64,000 nt of DNA from a virus, in the IMG/VR virus record IMGVR_UViG_3300044568_004391, positions 1 through 64,000 of that record. The stretch is one strand, 5' to 3'. Position numbers and translations under genes: made by a program. Of this stretch, positions 52,836 to 59,580 are shown piece after piece; position 1 is the stretch's first letter; every line of letters begins with the position of its first letter. The notes beneath the pieces were generated by a model. It was not told the DNA's origin. It ran no database searches and saw only the letters and a list, made by a program, of their open reading frames with translations.

Positions 52836-52949
52836 TCGGGAGTTTAAATCATTCGTACCGAGACGAGATTATAAAGGATGATTAAAGGTTGATGTACCTC
52901 GATCGGGATGATCAAAAACATTAAAGGACCTTCGGGTCCTTTTTTTTTT
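52814..52949 (+). ncRNA. Structured non-coding RNA 1 (~135 nt)
   Basis: No coding frame, own promoter and terminator. A 5' hairpin pairs GTTAAC (52814-52819) with GTTAAC (52824-52829). A second hairpin pairs ATCATTC (52848-52854) with GGATGAT (52876-52882), extended by TTTAA/TTAAA with a bulge, around a 21-base loop starting GTACCGAG. A conserved GATGTACCTC lies near the 3' end (~52891-52900). The RNA ends at a TTCG-loop terminator. It is related to ncRNA 2. Function unknown; 5' end uncertain by a few bases. Confidence 0.8.
52923..52949 (+). terminator. Intrinsic terminator of ncRNA 1
   Basis: AAAGGACC, loop TTCG, GGTCCTTT, then a run of T. Confidence 0.93.
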
Positions 52950-52958
52950 ATGTGTTTT

Positions 52959-52989
52959 TTGGAAGTTTAAGAAAAACGCCTTATATTTG
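52959..52989 (+). promoter_or_regulatory. Host-type promoter of ncRNA 2
   Basis: TTG at 52959-52961, 20 bases, TATATTTG at 52982-52989, the same layout as for ncRNA 1. Confidence 0.8.
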
Positions 52990-53015
52990 TACTGTTAACG
53001 ATGGTTGACTGGTCG
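52959..53015 (+). repeat. 57-bp direct repeat, copy 2 (promoter and 5' end of ncRNA 2)
   Basis: Matches 52779-52835 at 56 of 57 positions, offset exactly 180 bp. The single change turns an A-U pair of the 5' hairpin into a G-U pair. Confidence 0.9.
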
Positions 53016-53181
53016 CCAGGAGTCTGATTGTCTGTACTGGGACGAGATTATAAAAGATGATCATCGGATATTGAGTTAATCCGTACAATCTCAACGTCAA
53101 GAACCTGGCGATTAGGTTCAGGGGTGATGTACCTCAATCCGATCGGATGGAACACATCGAAGGACCTTCGGGTCCTTTTTT
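52994..53181 (+). ncRNA. Structured non-coding RNA 2 (~188 nt)
   Basis: Paralogue of ncRNA 1 with about 50 extra bases. 5' hairpin GTTAAC/GTTGAC; second hairpin TGATTGTCT (53025-53033) with AGATGATCA (53055-53063) around a 21-base loop matching ncRNA 1 at 19 positions. The extra part adds GAACCT/AGGTTC (53101-53119) and a pairing of ATCGGATATTGAG with CTCAATCCGAT (53133-53143). TCGCCAGG (53013-53020) can instead pair with CCTGGCGA (53104-53111), which excludes the GAACCT stem. Ends at a TTCG-loop terminator. Function unknown. Confidence 0.8.
53160..53181 (+). terminator. Intrinsic terminator of ncRNA 2
   Basis: AAGGACC, loop TTCG, GGTCCTT, then six T; same hairpin as for ncRNA 1. Confidence 0.92.
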
Positions 53182-53186
53182 CGTTT

Positions 53187-53217
53187 TTGGAAATTTAAAA
53201 ACTTCGCTTTATATTTG
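53187..53217 (+). promoter_or_regulatory. Host-type promoter of the dCMP deaminase operon
   Basis: TTG at 53187-53189, 20 bases, TATATTTG at 53210-53217. Its flank (TTGGAAATTTAAAAAC) is a diverged version of the two ncRNA promoters. Confidence 0.75.
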
Positions 53218-53238
53218 TCCTATAAATCCTTTTCACTC

Positions 53239-53358
53239 ATGACAAAAGCACAAGTTAAAATGATGATCGAAATGTCGGATCCTGATTTCGTTTACACGAT
53301 GTTGTTGGATCAGGAATTGGATGATCTTGCGGATTGGGTTGCGGACGAATATTTTTAA
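53239..53358 (+). CDS. Small acidic protein of 39 residues
   Basis: MTKAQVKMMIEMSDPDFVYT, then MLLDQELDDLADWVADEYF. Strongly acidic and helical. It is the first gene behind the third host-type promoter and ends 1 base before the dCMP deaminase start. Function unknown. Confidence 0.65.
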   Translation: MTKAQVKMMIEMSDPDFVYTMLLDQELDDLADWVADEYF

Positions 53359-53359
53359 A

Positions 53360-53803
53360 ATGGAATGGACACACTATTTTCTCCAAATTGCGGAGACAGT
53401 TAAACTAAAATCAAAAGACCAACGCACACAGATAGGTGCGGTCATAGTTGGCGAGGATAATGAGATTGTATCCACGGGGTACAACTCATTTCCTCGTGGT
53501 ATTAATGATGATATTCAAGAACGACAAGAAAGACCCGAAAAATATTATTGGGTGGTTCATGCGGAAATGAATGCAATATTGAATGCTGCTCGTATTGGTA
53601 TGTCCACAAAAGATTGTACGATGTATCTTACTTGTGGTGTGCCGTGTTCAGATTGTTGCAGGGGAATAATTAACTCAGGAATCAAAAGAATATTTGTGAA
53701 GAGGGAAGACACCACCCGTAACCGTGAACATTGGGATGCTCACGCTGCTCGATCACGTGTGATGTTTGAAGAGAGTGGTGTCCAAGTTTGTTTTTACGAG
53801 TGA
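53360..53803 (+). CDS. dCMP deaminase
   Basis: 147 residues from the ATG at 53360. Zinc-deaminase motifs: H67-A-E69 in WVVHAEMNAILNAA and P95-C96-x-x-C99 in TCGVPCSDCC. The N-terminal KSKDQRTQIGAVIV and GYNSFPRGI fit deoxycytidylate deaminases. It converts dCMP to dUMP for thymidylate synthase (encoded at 60407). No separate allosteric domain is evident. It lies in the same operon as the restriction-like gene that follows. Confidence 0.92.
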   Translation: MEWTHYFLQIAETVKLKSKDQRTQIGAVIVGEDNEIVSTGYNSFPRGINDDIQERQERPEKYYWVVHAEMNAILNAARIGMSTKDCTMYLTCGVPCSDCCRGIINSGIKRIFVKREDTTRNREHWDAHAARSRVMFEESGVQVCFYE

Positions 53804-53822
53804 AATTTACTATTTTCTCAGC

Positions 53823-54413
53823 ATGAAAAATTACACAGATAAGGATGTCATCAGCATTCTTGAAAACAACTTTATATCACAACTGTCGAATACAGAATAT
53901 GGTAAAATGATTCAATGTGCTGCGGAAGAATACATCGAACATAGAGTCAATCAAATTGCGGGGGAACCTATTTTGGTAAATGTAACTGACTCCAAAGAGT
54001 TGATGGAAGAATTTCACTATCAAAACAACGGACCAGGTTTCGACAGACTAACCAAGAACGGTAAAAAAATCCAAATCAAATTCAGACAAGTCGATGGTAA
54101 TACACCATACACCAGACAAACTCACTTCTCAAATACAAGGAGACATAGCAAGAAAAACAAAGGGAATGGTGATCAAACCGGTATGATTGCTTATCGTAAT
54201 GATGAGTTTGATTTTGTTTTGGTCATTCTGTGTCATATCAAAGATGGGGTTAGAAAAAACTACAAAGAATGGTCATTTTCTCTAATACCTGTTGATGAAT
54301 TGGTAGATGTTAACAATAGTCCATTTTTACTTGCGAGTATACCTTCAGATAGACTTTACAAATACAAATGTGATGATATTTATATGTTAACAACAAAACT
54401 CAAGGAACTATGA
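53823..54413 (+). CDS. Probable restriction endonuclease (PD-(D/E)XK-like)
   Basis: 196 residues from the ATG at 53823. A short nuclease-like core is seen: GPGFDRLTKNGKKIQIKFRQ, with D74 and Q84-x-K86, in the manner of type II enzymes where Q replaces the usual acid. It is translationally coupled (ATGA) to a DNA methyltransferase, which is the strongest evidence for a restriction role. It would cut unmodified DNA, for example the host chromosome. The Q at the catalytic place leaves some doubt about activity. Confidence 0.65.
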   Translation: MKNYTDKDVISILENNFISQLSNTEYGKMIQCAAEEYIEHRVNQIAGEPILVNVTDSKELMEEFHYQNNGPGFDRLTKNGKKIQIKFRQVDGNTPYTRQTHFSNTRRHSKKNKGNGDQTGMIAYRNDEFDFVLVILCHIKDGVRKNYKEWSFSLIPVDELVDVNNSPFLLASIPSDRLYKYKCDDIYMLTTKLKEL

Positions 54414-55336
54414 ACCAATATATCGTAGGTGATAATATAAACGAATTAATTCGATTAAGGGAGAATAGTTCTATTGTGGATTTGATCTACTTCGATCCAC
54501 CATATAACACAGGAAGAGATTTCGACGATTTCAATGATAAGTACGAAACATATCAATCCTATCGAGAAGATTTTATCAAACCGAGGTTGGAGATTATGAT
54601 TGATTTACTTTCAGATAATGGTGTTATAGTTGTACATGTCGAACCATCGGTTTCTCACCATATCAGAATAGCATTGGATGACGTTTTCGGTGAGAAAAAC
54701 TTTGTCAACGAAATTGTATGGAAAAGCGGTGGGAACAAGAAGTCCACAAAGAAGTTGATGAGATTTCATGACACCATCATCGTTTATTCCAAGAAATCCA
54801 AATACACCTATAATCCTCAATACCTTCCTTATGACGAGGATTACAGAAAAACTAATACCATCAAAAAGGATGATAAAGGTGAATACACGACATCGGCCGC
54901 TCACAACTCACAACCTAATGTAGTCAAAAGACCAAATTTAAGGTATGAGTGGAACGGACACCACAAACAATGGTGGTGGTCTGAAGAAAGAATGAGAGAA
55001 TTACACTCACAGGATAGATTGGAATACAATGAAAACGGAGTGCCAAGGGTAAAAAAATACTTGAAAGAAATGGACGGTATTCCCGTAAGAGATTTGTGGC
55101 TGGATATAAATCAAATACAGGGTAATGAAAAGCTTGATTATGCAACTCAGAAACCAGTCAAGTTACTCGAAAGGATTGTAAAGATGTTTTCAAACGAAGG
55201 TGATTTGGTCTTGGATCCATTTGCAGGTTCAGGAACCACAGGAAGAGCTTGTATTAATACCAAAAGGAATTACATCATGTTGGACATAAATCCGAAGGGT
55301 AGGGAGATATTCGAAGAATCTATAAAATCAAATTAG
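54410..55336 (+). CDS. DNA methyltransferase, beta class, partner of the nuclease
   Basis: 308 residues. D29-P-P-Y32 in LIYFDPPYNTGRDF comes first and the SAM-binding DPFAGSGTT (269-277) last, the beta-class order of type II/III enzymes. GNEKLDYATQKPVKLLERIV before the SAM motif is also typical. It would methylate adenine (N6) or cytosine (N4) and protect phage DNA from the nuclease encoded at 53823. Recognition site unknown. Confidence 0.9.
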   Translation: MNQYIVGDNINELIRLRENSSIVDLIYFDPPYNTGRDFDDFNDKYETYQSYREDFIKPRLEIMIDLLSDNGVIVVHVEPSVSHHIRIALDDVFGEKNFVNEIVWKSGGNKKSTKKLMRFHDTIIVYSKKSKYTYNPQYLPYDEDYRKTNTIKKDDKGEYTTSAAHNSQPNVVKRPNLRYEWNGHHKQWWWSEERMRELHSQDRLEYNENGVPRVKKYLKEMDGIPVRDLWLDINQIQGNEKLDYATQKPVKLLERIVKMFSNEGDLVLDPFAGSGTTGRACINTKRNYIMLDINPKGREIFEESIKSN

Positions 55337-55386
55337 CTGAATTTATTTTAGAAATCATCAAACACGGAAGTATATGAACTTAACAA

Positions 55387-55408
55387 AGTTTTGTTTTAGG
55401 ACAAAACT
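55387..55408 (+). promoter_or_regulatory. Palindromic operator candidate, copy 1
   Basis: AAGTTTTGT, TTTAGG spacer, ACAAAACTT. The left arm holds the -33 TTG and the right arm lies in the spacer, so a bound protein would block the polymerase. A near-identical copy is at 57863. Confidence 0.6.
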
Positions 55409-55420
55409 TAATTATCTTTG
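55391..55420 (+). promoter_or_regulatory. Bacteroidota-type promoter of the fusion enzyme
   Basis: TTG at 55391-55393, 19 bases, TATCTTTG at 55413-55420; the ATG is 5 bases further on, giving a leaderless or nearly leaderless mRNA. Confidence 0.72.
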
Positions 55421-55425
55421 TAATC

Positions 55426-56904
55426 ATGGGAACTCAAGAACTCTATAAGTCAGTCAACGAGAAAGACGTTGAAAATCTCTATCGTCACACCTTGATGAAG
55501 AAATTCAAGGATATGGAGATCACATCACCTTTTGGGTGTGACGGATTTGCAGTATCCAAACAACATAAGATCCGTACTCTTCTTGAGTTCAAAGATGACT
55601 TGAACTTGAATTCGAAATTGGAACAGTCCAAAGTTTTGGCTCAGGCAATCTACTACGTCAAAAAGTTTTACGATAAGGGTCAAATTCCTCCTTCCACAAT
55701 CTTTGTTGGTGATCGTAATGAATGTTTGGCTCTTCACGTCAACAGTCTTTTGAAATACCTTGAGATGGATTTGGATTGGTCGATTGCACCATCTTCCGCT
55801 CACAAAAATGTGGAACTGATTTCCATGTTGATGGATGACCAAGAAGTTTGTCCATTTGTATTCAACTCAGATCACTTCGAACAGTGTATCGACAAGATCA
55901 AAGACCTTACGGATAACATTCAACGTAAAGTAATTGTAACCGATAAAAATATCACTGAGGTCTTTCGTTATTTTGAGGAAAAGATCCTGACCAAAACTTG
56001 TAAACTCTCAACCAACGAGAAGGCAAACCTCTTTGTTCAGCTCTTAGTGAACAACGTAGACAACTATCTCCATCCGTTCGATAAAAGGAAGATGGTTGTA
56101 ACCAAGAGTTTCGGTGAGATTCCTATCGTGTCTCGTGAATCCTTTGTTTCTTTCTTTTCTCACTTTGCGTCTTCGTACTCTCCATCTCAAAAACATAAAT
56201 TGACCGCTGTGGTTGACCGAATTGTTGAGGATGTAACTCGTCGTAAACAAGGTGAGTTCTTCACACCGGCAATTTGGGTTGACAAAGCTCACGAGTACAT
56301 CGCTTCTGTATATGGTGACGATTGGAAAGAAAAGTATGTCGTTTGGGATCCTGCATGGGGAACAGGTAATCTGACCCGTGACTATAAGTTTAAGGAACTG
56401 TACGCTTCAACCTTGAATCAATCTGACATCGATACTGCTAATCAGATGGGGTACAATCCTGAAGCGATGAAGTTTCAGTACGATTTCTTGAATGATGACT
56501 ACGAAAAACTTCCTAAAGGACTTAGGGTTGCTATTGAGGAAGGTCGTCAAATCATTGTGTTGATGAATCCGCCTTATGGTCGAGCATCGAATGGTCGTAT
56601 TGCCGATGGTTCATCGAGAACGGGTATTGCTATGACGAGTTTGCGTGATGAAATGTTGAACGAAGATTATGGTAAATCTGTTCAACAACTTTACACACAA
56701 TTCATGTATAAGTGTAAAAAATATGGTATGAATATTTGTATGTTCTCAAAACCTAATTTCGCAACTGCACCATCATTTGATAAATTTAGAAAAAACTTTA
56801 TGTTAGAGTATGACTTTAGTGGTGGTTTTGTAATGGACGCTTCTGAATTCGCTGACGTAAAATCTTGGCCTTTAACCTTTACTATTTTATCGTTTAAGAA
56901 ATAA
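55426..56904 (+). CDS. Nuclease-methyltransferase fusion, type IIG-like
   Basis: 492 residues. The N-terminus shows a PD-(D/E)XK pattern: D39 in FGCDGFAV and E54-x-K56 in RTLLEFKDD. A helical linker (~60-270) leads to an N6-adenine methylase: DPAWGTGNL (308-316, motif I) and N381-P-P-Y384 (motif IV). This order resembles type IIG enzymes or type I HsdM with an added nuclease. It is shorter than most IIG proteins because the target-recognition part is missing or is the next gene. Base composition changes near 56690. Confidence 0.78.
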   Translation: MGTQELYKSVNEKDVENLYRHTLMKKFKDMEITSPFGCDGFAVSKQHKIRTLLEFKDDLNLNSKLEQSKVLAQAIYYVKKFYDKGQIPPSTIFVGDRNECLALHVNSLLKYLEMDLDWSIAPSSAHKNVELISMLMDDQEVCPFVFNSDHFEQCIDKIKDLTDNIQRKVIVTDKNITEVFRYFEEKILTKTCKLSTNEKANLFVQLLVNNVDNYLHPFDKRKMVVTKSFGEIPIVSRESFVSFFSHFASSYSPSQKHKLTAVVDRIVEDVTRRKQGEFFTPAIWVDKAHEYIASVYGDDWKEKYVVWDPAWGTGNLTRDYKFKELYASTLNQSDIDTANQMGYNPEAMKFQYDFLNDDYEKLPKGLRVAIEEGRQIIVLMNPPYGRASNGRIADGSSRTGIAMTSLRDEMLNEDYGKSVQQLYTQFMYKCKKYGMNICMFSKPNFATAPSFDKFRKNFMLEYDFSGGFVMDASEFADVKSWPLTFTILSFKK

Positions 56905-56908
56905 ATTG

Positions 56909-56916
56909 TATATTTG
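56909..56916 (+). promoter_or_regulatory. Host-type -7 element, weak -33
   Basis: TATATTTG in the 33-base gap between the fusion enzyme and its companion; no clear TTG at the right distance. The ATG is 22 bases further on. Confidence 0.4.
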
Positions 56917-56937
56917 TATTAACAAAAAGAATAAATT

Positions 56938-57846
56938 ATGTTTGATTACGACATCTTAAAGGTTAATGACTTTAACATTCAAAAAGAAGGGGTTAAGAAA
57001 TATTACAGTACTGATGGTTTACGAACTATTAAAGAATGGTATAAAGATGAGGATAGTCCTTCAATAGATTTCCCTGGTTGTTCTAGTGTGTTTAATTTGA
57101 CCAAATCAAATAAATCAACAATTAGAGAGAATAGTGTTGGGTATTTTTATTCTGATAGTAATTCAGTTGAAAAAAACTCACTGAATGTCGGGTTATTTAC
57201 TATGGGGTTTTCTCATGGTCAGGGTAATTCGGTAACTAAGAATAACTTTGTTAAAGTTACCGCATCATTTTCTGCTCGTAGACTCATAGTTCCAAATTGG
57301 ATTAATGAAAAAGACGAATATCTTTGGCCAAATGAAGTTCATGAACAATTTGAACAATTTAATTACGATTCATTGGTTTATTCACTATTTAACAATGCGT
57401 CATATCAATCATCTCTTCGTCAAGTAACCTACAAAGGTAAATTGTGGGATATCAAGAACGAGTTCTTTTGGATGTCCGCAGAACGGATGAAGGAGTTGGC
57501 TGACAACAACGGGTATGATAATCTTTACAACGACGCAAGGACTTCACCCAACCGTCACGTTTACAACCTGTTGTTTGGTGAGGAAAGGATCTACGATAAA
57601 CTCTCTCCTGATGCCAAAGCTGTCTTGGACAAAGCAACAGAACTCGTGGAGAAGTCTATCAAGATGAGGATGATCATGTCCAACGATGAGAACCACCTTG
57701 ACTCATGGGATGCAGGATATGCTCAACTAAAACTTGTTTGGAAGGAGTACTTCTCTGATGACTTCAAGGAGTTCCGTCAACTTTACAAGAATATGGAAGA
57801 CCGCATGAGACCTTTGGTTTACGAACTAGGTTTCCTTATGAAGTGA
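56938..57846 (+). CDS. Companion protein of the fusion methyltransferase
   Basis: 302 residues. SVFNLTKSNKSTIRENSVGY, FTMGFSHGQGNSVTKNNF and SFSARRLIVPNWINEKDEYL read like the middle or C-terminal region of large N6-adenine methylases, though no catalytic motif is present. The second half is helical and ends PLVYELGFLMK. Possibly the target-recognition half of a split enzyme. The first ~480 bases are more AT-rich than the rest. Assignment is tentative. Confidence 0.6.
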   Translation: MFDYDILKVNDFNIQKEGVKKYYSTDGLRTIKEWYKDEDSPSIDFPGCSSVFNLTKSNKSTIRENSVGYFYSDSNSVEKNSLNVGLFTMGFSHGQGNSVTKNNFVKVTASFSARRLIVPNWINEKDEYLWPNEVHEQFEQFNYDSLVYSLFNNASYQSSLRQVTYKGKLWDIKNEFFWMSAERMKELADNNGYDNLYNDARTSPNRHVYNLLFGEERIYDKLSPDAKAVLDKATELVEKSIKMRMIMSNDENHLDSWDAGYAQLKLVWKEYFSDDFKEFRQLYKNMEDRMRPLVYELGFLMK

Positions 57847-57862
57847 TATAAAAACCAAAGAA

Positions 57863-57884
57863 AGTTTTGTTTTACGACAAAACT
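57863..57884 (+). promoter_or_regulatory. Palindromic operator candidate, copy 2
   Basis: AAGTTTTGT, TTTACG, ACAAAACTT, differing from the copy at 55387 in one base of the spacer. It also covers the -33 element of its promoter. The following T run could let it act as a weak terminator. Confidence 0.6.
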
Positions 57885-57896
57885 TTTTTATCTTTG
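57867..57896 (+). promoter_or_regulatory. Bacteroidota-type promoter with operator
   Basis: TTG at 57867-57869, 19 bases, TATCTTTG at 57889-57896; ATG 5 bases later. Confidence 0.72.
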
Positions 57897-57901
57897 TAGT
57901 T

Positions 57902-58162
57902 ATGAAAACTATCACAGAAAAAACGCTGAAGAAATTTGGATTTCAGAAGGAGGAAAGTTATGACACTAACGACGGGGTTCCTGACTTTTACTATTACACC
58001 TTGGATATTGGAAGTCTTTCTTTGATTACCAATACGGATGATATGGCAAAAACTGATGGTTGGATTGTTGAAATCTTTGATCACGGTGACTTTACCGTTT
58101 GTCACAAGAAAGAACTGAAGAAACTTATCAACTCACTTTATTGTATTTTGGACGTAGAATGA
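57902..58162 (+). CDS. Small conserved phage-type protein
   Basis: 86 residues: MKTITEKTLKKFGFQKEESY, then PDFYYYTLDIGSLSLITNTD and GWIVEIFDHGDFTVCHKK. The pattern (acid-rich loop, YYYxLDxG, VExF) recurs in small phage proteins I have seen, without a known function. Starts directly behind a host-type promoter; overlaps the next start by 4 bases. Confidence 0.75.
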   Translation: MKTITEKTLKKFGFQKEESYDTNDGVPDFYYYTLDIGSLSLITNTDDMAKTDGWIVEIFDHGDFTVCHKKELKKLINSLYCILDVE

Positions 58163-58626
58163 ATCACTTCAGATTTTTATCGGTATACAATTCACCGTTT
58201 GTTCGCCCGAAGATCAAATGGTATTTTGGTAAGGTCGCCGTCGGTGTGCCGTATTCTCTTCCGAGAAAACGGTTCGGATTTGACTTTGTTGATCTCGGAT
58301 GGAAAACCAAATGGGATAAGGACGATTTCAGGTTTGAATGGAATCCGATGATCTCGTTTGTATTTTGGAAATGGCAGGTTGCATTGTCCTTTGTTCCTGA
58401 CAATATGGATACATATTGGGAAGCTTGGCTTTATTATGAACTCAGGACCGACAAGACCAAATCCAAGATGGAAAGACTAGCTCAATGCCGAGTTAAATTT
58501 CCGATTACCAACACGACATACAATGGAAATAAAAAATATATCATTGATTGGTATGATTTTATCTTGAAGGAAAAATATCTCGTCGATCATGAGTATAGTC
58601 GCATTTTCAAAAACTCGAAAAAATAA
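58159..58626 (+). CDS. Hypothetical aromatic-rich protein
   Basis: 155 residues from the ATG at 58159; a TTG far upstream would overlap the preceding gene. Very rich in Trp, Phe and Tyr (IKWYFGKVAVGVPYSLPRKR, MISFVFWKWQVALSFV). No clear signal or span, although one stretch is hydrophobic. Function unknown. Confidence 0.72.
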   Translation: MNHFRFLSVYNSPFVRPKIKWYFGKVAVGVPYSLPRKRFGFDFVDLGWKTKWDKDDFRFEWNPMISFVFWKWQVALSFVPDNMDTYWEAWLYYELRTDKTKSKMERLAQCRVKFPITNTTYNGNKKYIIDWYDFILKEKYLVDHEYSRIFKNSKK

Positions 58627-58637
58627 AACTTATAAAT

Positions 58638-58880
58638 ATGAGCACTTGGAATCATAGGGTATTGGCCCAAAAAGAAGGAGATGGAATTTACTTTCAGATC
58701 CACGAAGTATATTATGACAAAGAAGGAAAACCTGATGGGTTTACCAAAGAGGGAATTAGTGTTGGTGGAGATAGTTTGGAAAGTCTGAGTTGGGTTTTGG
58801 AACGAATGAAAGAATGTCTTGACAAACCTGTATTATCCTATAGTGATTTTCCGAATGAATTTAATAGTGAAAAAAAATGA
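58638..58880 (+). CDS. Conserved hypothetical protein
   Basis: 80 residues. MSTWNHRVLAQKEGDGIYFQ, IHEVYYDKEGKPDGFTKE, ISVGGDSLESLSWVLERM and a final DKPVLSYSDF match a small protein found in many bacteria and phages, function unknown. Overlaps the next start by ATGA. Confidence 0.75.
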   Translation: MSTWNHRVLAQKEGDGIYFQIHEVYYDKEGKPDGFTKEGISVGGDSLESLSWVLERMKECLDKPVLSYSDFPNEFNSEKK

Positions 58881-59095
58881 AACAAAGAACCGCAATGCAA
58901 ACCTTGATTCATGAGATAAGCAAATCTCCAATCTCAAATCTGTCTATTTTAAATCTGATTGAAGATTTGCAACTGCTTGAGATGGAAAAGGAACAGATTA
59001 TGGGTGCTTACGATGCCTATGCCGGATTTGCGGTCTGGGGACTTCCTACAGCAGAGGACTACTACAACGAAACCTTTACTACCGACGAGAAATGA
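58877..59095 (+). CDS. Small hypothetical protein
   Basis: 72 residues. MKQRTAMQTLIHEISKSPIS, a helix LNLIEDLQLLEMEKEQIMGA, and GLPTAEDYYNETFT near the end. The last motif occurs in phage small proteins I have seen. Overlaps both neighbours by 4 bases. Confidence 0.7.
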   Translation: MKQRTAMQTLIHEISKSPISNLSILNLIEDLQLLEMEKEQIMGAYDAYAGFAVWGLPTAEDYYNETFTTDEK

Positions 59096-59286
59096 AAGTT
59101 CATGTTGTAACTGCTCAGAACGTATATCAGGGAAACCAACACTCTTATGTGGTCGGGGTATATGATAATTTTGAGGATGCTAAAAAATCAATTGATATTG
59201 AAGAAATGAATAGAGGTGGGAAGTATGAATGTAGGATCGATGATTTTACACTCAATACTATACCTGAAGAACTAACTAGTGATTAA
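59092..59286 (+). CDS. Small hypothetical protein
   Basis: 64 residues: MKVHVVTAQNVYQGNQHSYV, GVYDNFEDAKKSIDIEEM. A beta-alpha layout with a Y-D-N-F-E-D-A-x-x-S turn typical of small phage proteins that fold around a single helix. No function recognised. Confidence 0.7.
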   Translation: MKVHVVTAQNVYQGNQHSYVVGVYDNFEDAKKSIDIEEMNRGGKYECRIDDFTLNTIPEELTSD

Positions 59287-59287
59287 G

Positions 59288-59578
59288 ATGAATAAGAACT
59301 CAGAAAGATACAGGCTTATACTCCACGAGAATTTCAACGATAAAGGTGTGATTGACAGTAAGTATTACACAATCCAAAAGAGAAAAAATATTTTGGGGTT
59401 TTCTTATTGGAAAGACATCAAATCTCAAAAAATAATCAGAGGTAAATTTTTTGAATTTAAAACAACGTTTATGTCGTTGAAAGATGCTCAAAAATTTATT
59501 GATGATGTTTTGTCTCGTGATGTTCCAAGAGATAAAACATTGAAAACGATTATCTATAATAAAACTAAAAAAAATTAA
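59288..59578 (+). CDS. Small basic hypothetical protein
   Basis: 96 residues from the ATG at 59288; a GTG at 59279 is in frame. Basic, aromatic (YYTIQKRKNILGFSYWKDIK, FFEFKTTFMSLKDAQKFIDD). Similar composition to the preceding genes. Function unknown. Confidence 0.68.
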   Translation: MNKNSERYRLILHENFNDKGVIDSKYYTIQKRKNILGFSYWKDIKSQKIIRGKFFEFKTTFMSLKDAQKFIDDVLSRDVPRDKTLKTIIYNKTKKN

Positions 59579-59580
59579 AT

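Noticed and set aside
52814-53181. tRNA, tmRNA or 6S RNA
   Set aside because: No cloverleaf, CCA end, tag peptide or open-bubble structure. The pattern of hairpins and tandem duplication fits none of these.
57861-57890. AAAGTTTTGT/ACAAAACTTT hairpin as an ordinary terminator
   Set aside because: The stem is AT-rich, and the other copy at 55387 has no T run. Its constant position across the -33 element fits an operator better; a weak terminator role for this copy is not excluded.
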